Assembly: GCF_003208435.1 (NCBI RefSeq)
Contig: NZ_QKMF01000002.1
Location: forward strand, 1 to 64,000
Length of the DNA: 64,000 nucleotides
Direction: 5' to 3'
Source of the DNA: Pelagimonas varians
GTDB lineage: Bacteria; Pseudomonadota; Alphaproteobacteria; Rhodobacterales; Rhodobacteraceae
Part shown: in pieces, positions 17,106 through 25,513 of the stretch
How positions within the stretch are numbered: the stretch's first letter is position 1
How the letters are laid out: each line of letters starts with the position of its first letter
Made by a program: the position numbers and the translations under genes
Notes under the pieces: generated by a model
The model's database searches: none
What the model was told of the DNA's origin: nothing
The model's input: the letters and a program-made list of their open reading frames with translations, nothing else

Positions 17106-19529
17106 GTGCAAAAAACCGCCCCCCAAACGAGCGATCAATCGCGCCCAGACGACTTGTTGTTGGCATATGCCAATTATGTTGCTGCGGGGGGCGCGCATTC
17201 GGATGAAATGCTGGGCACAGACGGGCTGGTAAAACCTGTCTGGGCTTCGTTTTTTGACCACCTTAGTCGCCTGACGCCCGAAGACTTGTCCTTTCGGTTC
17301 GCCCGAGGCGATCAATACCTGCGCGATGCTGGGGTTCTTTTCCGCCAATATGATGAAACCCTGTCGACAGAACGCGAATGGCCGCTGAGCCATATTCCGG
17401 TCATCCTGGATGAGGATGAGTGGAAAAGCATTTCTGCAGGTTTGATTGAACGCGCCGAGTTTTTGGAATTTGTACTGCGTGATTTCTATGGCGACAATAC
17501 GCTTGTCAGCTCGGGGCAATTGCCTGCAACCTTGCTGAGCCAAAACCCCGCTTGGTTGCGACCAATGGTTGGCTTGGGCGGGGGGAGCGCGCATCTGCTC
17601 AATACCTTGTCGTTCGAAATCGGGCGGGGACCGGATGGAAGATGGTGGGTGATCAGCGATCTTGTCGAAGCGCCGTCAACTGCGGGTTTTGCGATCGAAA
17701 ACCGCATCGCAATGAGCCGGGTTTTCCCGGGATTTTTGAACCACAGCAACATTCACCGGCTTGCCGGATTTTTTCGCAACTTCCAGCAAACATTGTTCGC
17801 GGTAAAGGGGCGGACAAAAGGTGAAATTGCCCTTTTGTCGCCCGGTCCGATGAACCAGAACTATCCTGAGCACACATATATTGCCCGCTACCTTGGTTTG
17901 CTTTTGGTCGAAGGCGAAGATCTGATCGTCCAAGACGGCAAAGCCATGGTTCGCACGGTTGATGCTGCCAAACCTATCAGCCTGCTCTGGAACCGGTTGC
18001 CAAGTACGATGTTCGATCCGCTAGAACTGGACCCTACCTCGATGTTGGGGGCTGCCGGTTTGGTGCAGGCGGTGCGCGATGGCGCGCTGAAAACCGTGAA
18101 TATGGTTGGGGCAGGGGTGTTGGAAACCCGCGCCTTGATGGCCTTTTTGCCAAAAATTGCGAGGGCGCATCTTGGGCGCGGCTTGGCGCTTCCTAATATC
18201 GCAACATGGTGGTGCGGTCAGGAGGCGCAGCGCGATCATGTGTTGGCCCATAGTGAGCAAATGATGGTGGGCAATGCTTTTTCAACGCGCCCCTTGATGG
18301 CTGATCCCGCCACACTGACGATTGGCAATGGCCCAGACAATACTAGCGCTGACAGTCTGGAGAAAATGCTGCGCACCGCTGGCCGGGACTATGTTGGGCA
18401 AGAGGCGGTCACCTTGTCGACCACTCCGTCCTTTGAGAATGGTGAAATGGTTGCGCGGCCGATGTGTATTCGGATTTCACTGGGCCGCACGGCGGATGGT
18501 TGGGAGGTCATGCCAGGGGGCTACGCCCGTATCAGTGCTGGCGCGGATGCCAAAGCGATGGCCATGCAACAGGGGGGCAAAGTTGCTGACGTCTGGATCG
18601 CTAGCAAAACAAAGCTTCCTGCCAGCACCCTTTTGTCACAAGAAACGCAGGCGATCACGCGCCGGTCGACCCATGCCATTTTGCCAAGCCGTGCTGCGGA
18701 TAACCTGTTCTGGCTTGGCCGCTATGTCGAAAGGTCGGAGCAGAACATGCGCCAGTGCCGTGCGTATTATGCGCGCATTTCTGATGGCGCGGACCACAAT
18801 GATGCCATTCCGGCCTATATGCGCGCCCACCTCATGGACAATGTCGCCCCGAAGGCGCGCGATATCACGCAGCGCTTTGCTGAACCGCTTACCCTTGGCC
18901 TGCAATCGGCGTCACGGATAAACGACCGGTTTTCACCGGATGGGATGATGGCTTTGCGCGGTCTTGCAGGGCAAATTCAAGCGTTTCAAGGTCGATCATC
19001 TCTGATCGACGAAATCCCGGTCGAGATCAGCAGCCTTTTGCGTCAGACCACCGGTTTTTCGGGACTGGTGCATGAAAATATGTACCGGTCGGACGGCTGG
19101 CGATTTTTGAGCATTGGGGTGTCGTTGGAACGTGCGGCCAACATGTGTTCTGTTCTGGCGGCCTGTATCGGCAAGGATGCACCAACCGGTGCGCTGGATT
19201 TATCGCTTGAAATTGCGGACAGCGTGGGATCACACCGGTCGCGTTTTGTTGTTCTGGCGAACACTGCTTCTGTGGTTGATCTGCTTGGGCTTGATCTGCA
19301 AAACCCGCGCTCTATCCGGTATCATATATCGCGGACAAAAGATCATATTGCCCATTTACCGCGCCAAGATACCGGCCATCTTTTGTCCGAAGTGGCGCGC
19401 CAGACTTTGATGGTTGAAACGCAATTGGCGACAAGCCAGCCTGATGAAATCACACCCGAGGGGCTGATCCAAATGAGACAAGATATCTGGGATATTTCAA
19501 ACGCCCTGAATGAGTATTATTTGGTTTAG
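17106..19529 (+). CDS. Fused circularly permuted ATP-grasp + alpha-E protein
   Basis: The chain of about 807 residues combines two families that are separate genes at 12040-13467 and 11095-12036. Residues up to about 500 are ATP-grasp (GDQYLRDAGVLFRQYDE, then SAGLIERAEFLEFVLRDFY, and VLLVEGEDLIVQDGK-like text). From about 520 the alpha-E domain starts with RAADNLFWLGRYVERSEQNM. I place the start at GTG 17106, 4 nt after the upstream stop; a TTG at 17073 is also possible, and the ribosome-binding site is weak. Expected function is ATP-dependent amide ligation coupled to the neighbouring transglutaminase-like proteins. Substrate unknown. Confidence 0.88.
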   Translation: MQKTAPQTSDQSRPDDLLLAYANYVAAGGAHSDEMLGTDGLVKPVWASFFDHLSRLTPEDLSFRFARGDQYLRDAGVLFRQYDETLSTEREWPLSHIPVILDEDEWKSISAGLIERAEFLEFVLRDFYGDNTLVSSGQLPATLLSQNPAWLRPMVGLGGGSAHLLNTLSFEIGRGPDGRWWVISDLVEAPSTAGFAIENRIAMSRVFPGFLNHSNIHRLAGFFRNFQQTLFAVKGRTKGEIALLSPGPMNQNYPEHTYIARYLGLLLVEGEDLIVQDGKAMVRTVDAAKPISLLWNRLPSTMFDPLELDPTSMLGAAGLVQAVRDGALKTVNMVGAGVLETRALMAFLPKIARAHLGRGLALPNIATWWCGQEAQRDHVLAHSEQMMVGNAFSTRPLMADPATLTIGNGPDNTSADSLEKMLRTAGRDYVGQEAVTLSTTPSFENGEMVARPMCIRISLGRTADGWEVMPGGYARISAGADAKAMAMQQGGKVADVWIASKTKLPASTLLSQETQAITRRSTHAILPSRAADNLFWLGRYVERSEQNMRQCRAYYARISDGADHNDAIPAYMRAHLMDNVAPKARDITQRFAEPLTLGLQSASRINDRFSPDGMMALRGLAGQIQAFQGRSSLIDEIPVEISSLLRQTTGFSGLVHENMYRSDGWRFLSIGVSLERAANMCSVLAACIGKDAPTGALDLSLEIADSVGSHRSRFVVLANTASVVDLLGLDLQNPRSIRYHISRTKDHIAHLPRQDTGHLLSEVARQTLMVETQLATSQPDEITPEGLIQMRQDIWDISNALNEYYLV

Positions 19530-19532
19530 ACC

Positions 19533-20408
19533 ATGAACTACAACATTCGCCTCACTATCACCCACTCCTACGAGCGGCCCGCCGCAAATGGCCGTCATCT
19601 GATCCGTGTTTTGCCAAAATCAATTGCTGGCAGACAGCAGCTTTCGAACCACCTTTTGGAGGTGTTTCCCGAGGCTGAGACCCGGACCGATTCCGTTGAT
19701 TTCTTTGGCAACCGAACGACCACCTGCACGCACATTACACCGCATGATGATATGTCCATTCGGCTGGCCTGCCATGTTGAGATGCATCCCCCTCCGCCTT
19801 GGCGTGACGTATCACCGGACGCGGAAACTGTGTGCCAACAATGGCAAGCAAGCAGGGATCTCGGTCCGGAATCGCCAGTGCATTTCCTGGGCCCGACTTT
19901 GCGTTTGCCGCCGAATGCGGACATCGCCGCATTTGCGCGCGATCTACATGATCCCAGCGCCAGCGCCGCCAGCACTGTGATTACGATCGGTCAGGCTCTG
20001 TATGAGAAGATGGCGTTTGATGCCTCCGCGACCACTGTAGACACCAGCGCCGCTGAGGCGTTCAAGATAAAACGTGGTGTATGTCAGGACTTTAGCCACA
20101 TTATGATTTCGGCTTTGCAGGCTTTGGGCATTCCGGCAGCCTATGTTAGTGGCTACCTGCGCACCTTGCCGCCCGAAGGCGGTGTCAAACTTGCCGGTGC
20201 AGATGCGATGCATGCATGGGTTCGGGCGTGGTGCGGAACCGAGATGGGCTGGATCGAATATGACCCGACCAATGCCACCCTTGTCAGCACCGACCATATC
20301 GTTGTCGGCTATGGGCGAGACTATTCAGATATTTCACCAGTCAGTGGTCATTTGCGATCGTCGGGCAGCCAGCGCAATACACAAGCGGTTGATGTCACGC
20401 TCCTCTAG
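19533..20408 (+). CDS. Transglutaminase-like protein (second operon)
   Basis: A 291-residue protein starting MNYNIRLTITHSYERPA, with the beta-sandwich N-terminal domain and a C-terminal papain-like core. The triad is Cys184 (RGVCQDFSH), His227 (MHAWVRAW) and Asp244 (IEYDPTNAT). There is no signal peptide. The start codon is 3 nt after the stop of the ATP-grasp/alpha-E fusion, so the two genes are certainly cotranscribed. It is the counterpart of the protein at 10289-11086 in the leftward operon, giving the locus two parallel ATP-grasp/alpha-E/transglutaminase sets. Confidence 0.87.
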   Translation: MNYNIRLTITHSYERPAANGRHLIRVLPKSIAGRQQLSNHLLEVFPEAETRTDSVDFFGNRTTTCTHITPHDDMSIRLACHVEMHPPPPWRDVSPDAETVCQQWQASRDLGPESPVHFLGPTLRLPPNADIAAFARDLHDPSASAASTVITIGQALYEKMAFDASATTVDTSAAEAFKIKRGVCQDFSHIMISALQALGIPAAYVSGYLRTLPPEGGVKLAGADAMHAWVRAWCGTEMGWIEYDPTNATLVSTDHIVVGYGRDYSDISPVSGHLRSSGSQRNTQAVDVTLL

Positions 20409-20410
20409 AG

Positions 20411-20430
20411 ACACCCATCATTACGGGTGT
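20411..20430. terminator. Hairpin between convergent genes
   Basis: ACACCC (20411-20416) and GGGTGT (20425-20430) form a 6-bp stem around an 8-nt loop exactly between the convergent transglutaminase and Anbu genes. It has no U-tract on either strand, so if it terminates transcription it does so weakly or with help. Confidence 0.35.
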
Positions 20431-21164
20431 TAGCTGCGTTTATAACTTGGCAAGTGCATTAAGGCCGTGCGCAATGCATCGCCCCAGCCTTGGGAAATAG
20501 ACTGATAATACGCGTCGTCCGTTTCAATGCGTGGCTGATCACTAACCGCAAAGCTGTCTGTTTCATAGACTTGCAGATCCAGCGGCAAGCCAACGGACAG
20601 GTTCGCCTTGATGGTTGAATCAAATGAAACCACCAAGAGCTTGATCGCATCCTCAAAGCTCATATCGGGCTCATAGGCGCGGACCAGGATCGGTTTCCCG
20701 TATTTGGCCTCGCCAATCTGGAAAAACGGCGTGTCGTCGGTCACTTCGATAAAGTTGCCTTCTGGGTAGATCAAAAACAACGTCGGATTACCGCCCGCAA
20801 TCTGACCGCCGACAATCACGGATGCCGTGAATTTCGACGATCCGGTTTGACCGCCCGTGGCGCTGTTCTGGATCACTTCCTTTAGCGTCGCGCCAACCAA
20901 TCTTGCGACCTGAAACATAGTGGGTTGCTCAAGGATCGTGGGGTTGCGTTCCGAAACCGTTTTGGACCGTTCTTCAAGCAAACTGATCAAGGCTTGGGTC
21001 GTGGCAAGATTGCCCGCGGTCATCAGTGTTATGGTCCGCTCGCCGGGGACATTCCACGTGAACATCTTTTTGGTGGTCGAAAAGTTGTCAACCCCGGCGT
21101 TGGTGCGCGTGTCCGACATGAAAACAAGGCCACTGTTCAAGCGAAGGCCAACACAATAGGTCAT
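20430..21164 (-). CDS. Anbu, proteasome-like Ntn-hydrolase subunit
   Basis: The 244-residue protein begins MTYCVGLRLNSGLVFMSDTR, so removal of Met exposes a Thr nucleophile as in proteasome beta subunits and HslV. Counting from that Thr, Asp17 (SDTRTNAG) and Lys31/Lys32 (STTKKMF) sit where the family has its catalytic partners. GNLATTQALISLLEE and SKFTASVIVGGQIAGG follow the beta-subunit fold. The frame is open 15 codons further upstream, but only the MTY start gives the Thr1 terminus. Anbu genes are known to co-occur with ATP-grasp, alpha-E and transglutaminase-like genes, which surround it here. It probably forms a cytoplasmic self-compartmentalised or helical assembly; its substrate is unknown. 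Confidence 0.88.
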   Translation of the reverse strand: MTYCVGLRLNSGLVFMSDTRTNAGVDNFSTTKKMFTWNVPGERTITLMTAGNLATTQALISLLEERSKTVSERNPTILEQPTMFQVARLVGATLKEVIQNSATGGQTGSSKFTASVIVGGQIAGGNPTLFLIYPEGNFIEVTDDTPFFQIGEAKYGKPILVRAYEPDMSFEDAIKLLVVSFDSTIKANLSVGLPLDLQVYETDSFAVSDQPRIETDDAYYQSISQGWGDALRTALMHLPSYKRS

Positions 21165-21286
21165 TTCAGAGATCCAGATCAGATAAGACACCGTGCGATA
21201 TGCACGCAAGCTGTCTAGGATCGAATGCAGTTATATTCAATCAAGGAATGGGCGGCTTTTGAATATTAGCCCTAGGGGGGGCGGTG

Positions 21287-22105
21287 TCACGCGTCTGCGC
21301 GGCGCACATCAACGGATTGCTCTATCAGGTCCATCCATCCATAGGAGGTCAAAAAGGATGCATCCGAGGCATCGCGCCCGACACAAATACGAATGATTTC
21401 GGTGGGGATGGCCATACCAGTCGGGTCCACAATATACCACGCGTCCTCCAGATAGACCTCAACCACAGCGTGGAAATCCTGCGGCACCACATCGGGTGCA
21501 TACACACTGACAAAGCGGGCGGGAATGCCGGCCGCCCGTGCCAACGATATCAGAACATGGGCGTAGTCGCGGCAAACCCCTGCTTGGCTGCCAAAACTGT
21601 CGGTTGCGCTGGTTCCAGCATGGCTTATGCCATTGTCATAGGTGAAGTTTGTGTAGATCCAGTGGCTCATGTTTTCAATCAAGTCACCGCCGGACATGTC
21701 GCGGAACTGAGAGGAGACAAAGTCCAAAAACAGTTCTGATTGGCAATAGCGGGAAGGCATTAGATATTTGACCACCTCGCTGGGGATCTCCACCCATGGG
21801 GTCTGGCCGAGGCCGTTCAGTGCAATGGCAGGGCGGGTGACTTCAACCAACGCGGTGTAGCGACATTCAAACCGGGGTCCGGCTTTGATCCACCGGCGCG
21901 TACCCATGCCCTCTTCTCCAGAGATTTCACGATGCACAGACACATAGTCCAAGGTAAGCTGTGCCTCGTGACACTGCTGGGCACCGTCCGAAAACGCTTC
22001 GACCTGTAGTAACAAATCGCAAGGCTGGGACGTAGCATACAAAAGGTGGGTCTGAATTGACAAAAGCACGACGTGATCCAAACAAGTGGAAGGAGAGCCA
22101 AACAT
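21287..22105 (-). CDS. Transglutaminase-like protein upstream of Anbu
   Basis: A 272-residue frame with a transglutaminase core: Cys178 in QAGVCRDYAH, His212 in DFHAVVEVY and Asp227 in YIVDPTGMA. The N-terminal domain (LLLQVEAFSDG) is shorter than in the other copies. The start is uncertain. The ATG at 22105 overlaps head-to-head with the start codon of a small rightward frame, and a GTG at 22069 would give MLLSIQTH-like text closer to relatives. It is transcribed toward Anbu with a 122-nt gap and probably belongs to its operon. It is the fourth transglutaminase-like domain in 12 kb. Confidence 0.82.
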   Translation of the reverse strand: MFGSPSTCLDHVVLLSIQTHLLYATSQPCDLLLQVEAFSDGAQQCHEAQLTLDYVSVHREISGEEGMGTRRWIKAGPRFECRYTALVEVTRPAIALNGLGQTPWVEIPSEVVKYLMPSRYCQSELFLDFVSSQFRDMSGGDLIENMSHWIYTNFTYDNGISHAGTSATDSFGSQAGVCRDYAHVLISLARAAGIPARFVSVYAPDVVPQDFHAVVEVYLEDAWYIVDPTGMAIPTEIIRICVGRDASDASFLTSYGWMDLIEQSVDVRRADA

Positions 22106-22229
22106 GAGCTATCGCAGCCGGTCACGGTTCTGTCGATACAATACGCAAGCAGCGCATGGGTTTCTGATGGCAGCTGCACTTCGTGATGAACGTTTGGGCA
22201 GCTACGTGCCCGGCCATGCCAATCGCTAG
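22104..22229 (+). CDS. Small basic ORF with strong ribosome-binding site (41 aa)
   Basis: ATG 22104 follows AAGGAG at good spacing and opens a 41-codon frame (MSYRSRSRFCRYNTQAAHGF, then LMAAALRDERLGSYVPGHAN and R) ending TAG at 22227-22229. Its stop lies inside the likely ribosome-binding region of the DedA-like gene at 22238, so the two could be translationally coupled. Its start codon shares the sequence CATG with the leftward transglutaminase start at 22105, so one of the two starts may be wrong. I recognise no family. The peptide is Arg-rich at its N-terminus and has no membrane segment. Confidence 0.4.
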   Translation: MSYRSRSRFCRYNTQAAHGFLMAAALRDERLGSYVPGHANR

Positions 22230-22237
22230 GATACAAG

Positions 22238-22675
22238 ATGATTGGATATATGGGGCTTTTTGCCTCGGCCTTGATTGCTGCAACGATATTGCCCATGCAA
22301 TCCGAAGCAGTGCTGGTTGGTTTGTTGCTTGAGGGCAGCCGATCAGTCGGTGTCCTTCTTGTTGTCGCGACGGTTGGAAATGTGCTGGGATCAGTGATCA
22401 ATTGGTATCTTGGTGGCTTTGCATTGCGCTTTCGGGGGAAATCATGGTTTCCGGCCTCGGATCAACAACTAAAACAGGCAGAAAACTGGTATCACCGGTA
22501 TGGTCGCTGGTCGCTGCTAGGAAGCTGGCTTCCGGTTGTCGGGGACCCATTGACGGTTGTCGCCGGAATTTTGCGCGAACCGCTTTGGTCTTTCGTAATC
22601 CTTGTTACCTTGGCAAAAGCCACCCGGTACATATTGCTTGCGGCAGTCACTCTGGCCTGGCTTGATCAGAGCTAG
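22238..22675 (+). CDS. YqaA/DedA-family (SNARE-associated-like) membrane protein
   Basis: A 145-residue protein with hydrophobic segments at about 3-25 (LFASALIAATILP), 35-58, and two near 100-142 (LWSFVILVTLAKATRYILLA). The segment WYHRYGRWSLLGSWLPVVGDPLTVVAGILR matches, in pieces, the re-entrant loop of YqaA-type members of the DedA/VTT family. It should be an inner-membrane protein, perhaps linked to lipid or envelope homeostasis; no substrate can be named. The ribosome-binding site is TAGGATA before ATG 22238. Confidence 0.75.
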   Translation: MIGYMGLFASALIAATILPMQSEAVLVGLLLEGSRSVGVLLVVATVGNVLGSVINWYLGGFALRFRGKSWFPASDQQLKQAENWYHRYGRWSLLGSWLPVVGDPLTVVAGILREPLWSFVILVTLAKATRYILLAAVTLAWLDQS

Positions 22676-22781
22676 ACTATAGGGGCGCAGCTGGCTGGAA
22701 AGCAAAGCCCGTGCAGAAGTGGGCTGTTTCCATCCAGCATCAGACCTTCTATGTAAGCAAGACATCTGGAAAGGATATTCC

Positions 22782-22931
22782 ATGCCTAAATCTAAAAAGC
22801 CGAAGGCAAAACGTCCTGGTGCAAACCCTGTCCAAAAGCCCGCTTGGTACCAAGCGCTAAACGGAAATGGCGGACAGCACAGTGATCGTCCGGTCAAAAC
22901 TGGCAAGAAAGCCCAAAATAAATCGGGATAA
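22782..22931 (+). CDS. Small Lys-rich protein (49 aa)
   Basis: ATG 22782 has a strong ribosome-binding site, GGAAAGGA, at good spacing. The 49-residue product begins MPKSKKPKAKRPGANPVQKP and is strongly basic, with Lys clusters at both ends and a central WYQALNGNGG. It is followed directly by a good rho-independent terminator at 22947, which supports a real short transcription unit. Composition suggests nucleic-acid or ribosome binding, but I recognise no family. Confidence 0.55.
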   Translation: MPKSKKPKAKRPGANPVQKPAWYQALNGNGGQHSDRPVKTGKKAQNKSG

Positions 22932-22946
22932 GCGGCCAATTTGGTT

Positions 22947-22986
22947 AAGTGCAGCACATCAAAATGTGCTGCACTTTGCATTTTTG
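22947..22986 (+). terminator. Rho-independent terminator
   Basis: The arms AAGTGCAGCACAT (22947-22959) and ATGTGCTGCACTT (22964-22976) are perfectly complementary over 13 bp with a 4-nt loop. A T-rich run (TTTTT at about 22980-22985) follows on the plus strand. It ends the transcript of the Lys-rich small protein. Confidence 0.9.
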
Positions 22987-23048
22987 GGTGTTCGCGGCAC
23001 CAATTGGATGCATTTCAGAAAAAAATGCCGTTTTAAATTCATTTCGTC

Positions 23049-24011
23049 TTATAGCCACTTGGACAGTTTGAAGATTAAAAACAGCGCAATCCCTGCGATC
23101 GCAGACCCTCCCGTTACAAACCAAAATGCCAGCGGTTCGGCCGTTCCGGGCATGCCAGCGACATTGATCCCGAACAAGCCGGTCAAAAACCCCAAGGGCA
23201 AGAAAATCGCGGCCACAACTGACAGAATATAGCTGTTCCGGCTTAGGGCATGGGTACGCTCTGCATCAATGAATTCCTGCAATGCGGCCAGTCTGTCCCG
23301 CGTTGCATCCAGTTCTTCAACAATTCGGCGTGTCTTATTGCTTGTTTCACGCAACTGAGCCAATTCGTCAGCCGAGAAAATCCAGTTCTCTTGGGCTGCG
23401 AGCGTGGCGACGGCTTCGCGTTGTGGATTGATGAACCGGCGCATCTTGATGACGGTTTGCCTTAGGTTTCCCAGTTGACCAAGGGCCAAGGCATCGCCTC
23501 CTAGAACGGTTTCCTCCAGCAGGTCTGTCTGATCTTCGAGCCCGAGTGAAATCGCCTCGATCCGGTGGGCAAGACCATGGGTTAATTCGGCCAGAAATAG
23601 TCCGACAGTCGCTGGTGCAACACCTTTGTCGGCGGATTGTCGGATAGCGTCGGCGGCCCAGACCTTGCGGGTTCGGGCAGTGACAACTGCGGACTTTGTC
23701 ACCCACATACGCAAGGAAACCATGTCTTCCGGGTCGGAACCCGGGTTCAGGTTGACGGCCCGCAGATTCAGGATCAGCCCGTTGTCATGACGTTCGCACC
23801 TTGGGCGGGTTTCTTCTTGCCACAATGCCTTTGCCGCAATCTCTGGCAGATTTTCGGTGATCCAAGGCACGGTTTCGGGGTTGATTAAGTCAAGATGCAG
23901 CCAGCGGTATCCGGCAGCCAAGTCCAAATGAGGCCAGCTTTGCACGGTTTGTGTGACATTCCCGCCTTGAATGTCAAAAGCAGCGATAGGGCTAAGTTTG
24001 TGCGATGTCAT
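23049..24011 (-). CDS. ZntB/CorA-family metal transport protein
   Basis: The 320-residue chain starting MTSHKLSPIAAFD has the CorA-superfamily layout: an N-terminal cytoplasmic alpha/beta domain, a long helix (about 150-250, ending RDRLAALQEFIDAERTHALS) and two C-terminal membrane helices. The loop after the first helix reads FGINVAGMPG; a GIN-type loop replaces the GMN of CorA and is typical of ZntB zinc transporters. It would form a pentameric inner-membrane channel. The frame extends 20 codons further upstream without family-like sequence. No metal-responsive site is evident nearby. Confidence 0.87.
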   Translation of the reverse strand: MTSHKLSPIAAFDIQGGNVTQTVQSWPHLDLAAGYRWLHLDLINPETVPWITENLPEIAAKALWQEETRPRCERHDNGLILNLRAVNLNPGSDPEDMVSLRMWVTKSAVVTARTRKVWAADAIRQSADKGVAPATVGLFLAELTHGLAHRIEAISLGLEDQTDLLEETVLGGDALALGQLGNLRQTVIKMRRFINPQREAVATLAAQENWIFSADELAQLRETSNKTRRIVEELDATRDRLAALQEFIDAERTHALSRNSYILSVVAAIFLPLGFLTGLFGINVAGMPGTAEPLAFWFVTGGSAIAGIALFLIFKLSKWL

Positions 24012-24190
24012 GGATCCAGCCTTTGCAGCGAGCAATAGACTAAAACAACGCCTTTTTACCCGGTTGTACAAGTGCTCAGGGGCTGCATCACTTGATGATC
24101 GGACCCGTCAGAAACAGACTGTGGTGGCGACGTGTCAAACCCTGAGTCTAATACTGTTTCGCGTTGGATTGGGATGCAAGAAAGGAATTC

Positions 24191-24200
24191 TTGTATACAA
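24191..24200. promoter_or_regulatory. MatR-like operator TTGTATACAA
   Basis: A perfect 10-bp palindrome preceded by TTC lies 69 nt upstream of the malonyl-CoA decarboxylase start. From memory, MatR, the GntR-type repressor of rhizobial malonate genes, binds a site containing TCTTGTATACA. No matR gene is within the window, so the regulator would be encoded elsewhere. Confidence 0.6.
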
Positions 24201-24268
24201 TATAGTTGACCTAGAGTGCAGTTTGTGGCAATGTGAGCTGGCTTAAGTCCAATCAAGGAGACCGCAAC

Positions 24269-25510
24269 ATGAGCTTGTTTGGGGATCTGATCTCAACCGT
24301 TTTTGAGCGTCGATATCTAAGTTCTTTGTCAGGGCAGTCTGATAAACGCCCTCCACAGGAGCTGGCGATTGATCTGCTGGGCAACCACGGAGAGGTGTCT
24401 GGTGGCACGCTGGCGACATTGATACTGGACCGTTATGCAGCAATGGATATCGACCAAAAACGAGCGTTTTTTGAGTTCATGACCCATGAGTTGGAAATTG
24501 ACCCCGAGCAGGTCATTGCAACGCTTGAAGCCTATAAAGAAATGCCATCGAAAGGCAGTTATCTGGCATTTGCCGCAGCTTGTGAGCCGCGTCGTCAAGA
24601 GTTGGCACGGCGGTTGAATCAAGTGCCGGGCGCAACCGGTCAGTTGGTGGCAATGCGTAAGGATTTGCTTGGGCTGTTGCGTGACCACCCGGACCTTGCT
24701 CCGCTAGATGTCGATTTCAAACATCTGTTTTCATCTTGGTTCAATCGTGGCTTTTTGGTTTTGCGGCCCATTAACTGGTCCAGCCCAGCCGAAATTTTAG
24801 ACAAGATCATTGCTTATGAAGCTGTGCATGCCATCGACAGCTGGGATGATTTGCGCCGGCGTTTACAGCCCGCCGACCGGCGATGCTATGGGCTTTTTCA
24901 TCCTGCCATGGCGGATGAACCACTTATCTTTGTCGAGGTTGCCTTGACGCGCGGGGTTCCGAATTCGGTTCAAGTGTTGCTTGCAGACGGGCGAGATTCC
25001 ATCACCGCACAAGAGGCAGATACGGCAGTTTTCTATTCAATTTCAAACTGTCAGGCGGGGTTGGCAGGGATTTCCTTTGGGAATTCATTGATCAAACAGG
25101 TTGTGTCTGATTTGTCGCGCGACCTGCCTGCTTTGTCCAACTTTGTGACATTGTCTCCGATTCCGGGGCTGAACCGATGGCTAGATGCAAATGCGCAGGC
25201 CAAACCGGACACGCCAGAAGGCGAACAGGCGGTCGCAGCACGGTATTTGCTGGAGGCAAAGCGTGCGGACGGCTTGCCCGTTGATCCGGTGGCGCGCTTT
25301 CATTTGGGCAACGGGGCGCAAGTCCACGCAGTTCATGCCGGTGCGGATATTTCAGAAAACGGAATGGCCCAATCGAACGGAGCCATGGTAAACTATCTCT
25401 ATGATCCGTCCCAAATCACCAAAAATCATGAAAAATTCGCAACTGAAAAAACCGTCGTCGCGTCCTCGGAAGTCCGGGCGCTCAGTGCTTTGGCCGATAA
25501 CGACAGCTAG
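24269..25510 (+). CDS. matA: Malonyl-CoA decarboxylase
   Basis: A 413-residue protein starting MSLFGDLISTVFERR behind AAGGAG; the frame opens 12 codons earlier, but that start lacks a site. It catalyses malonyl-CoA to acetyl-CoA plus CO2. The N-terminal helical domain and the C-terminal acetyltransferase-like catalytic domain are both present. Conserved segments include YEAVHAIDSWDDLRRRLQ, ADTAVFYSISNCQAGLAGIS and FHLGNGAQVHAVHAGADIS with a late LYDP. The malonyl-CoA synthetase gene follows after 3 nt, making a two-gene malonate-use operon, and a MatR-like palindrome lies upstream. The length is normal for bacterial MatA. Confidence 0.93.
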   Translation: MSLFGDLISTVFERRYLSSLSGQSDKRPPQELAIDLLGNHGEVSGGTLATLILDRYAAMDIDQKRAFFEFMTHELEIDPEQVIATLEAYKEMPSKGSYLAFAAACEPRRQELARRLNQVPGATGQLVAMRKDLLGLLRDHPDLAPLDVDFKHLFSSWFNRGFLVLRPINWSSPAEILDKIIAYEAVHAIDSWDDLRRRLQPADRRCYGLFHPAMADEPLIFVEVALTRGVPNSVQVLLADGRDSITAQEADTAVFYSISNCQAGLAGISFGNSLIKQVVSDLSRDLPALSNFVTLSPIPGLNRWLDANAQAKPDTPEGEQAVAARYLLEAKRADGLPVDPVARFHLGNGAQVHAVHAGADISENGMAQSNGAMVNYLYDPSQITKNHEKFATEKTVVASSEVRALSALADNDS

Positions 25511-25513
25511 GAG

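Noticed and set aside
22706-22725. AGCCC...GGGCT hairpin after the DedA-like gene
   Set aside because: Five-bp stem with no U-tract; insufficient as a terminator.
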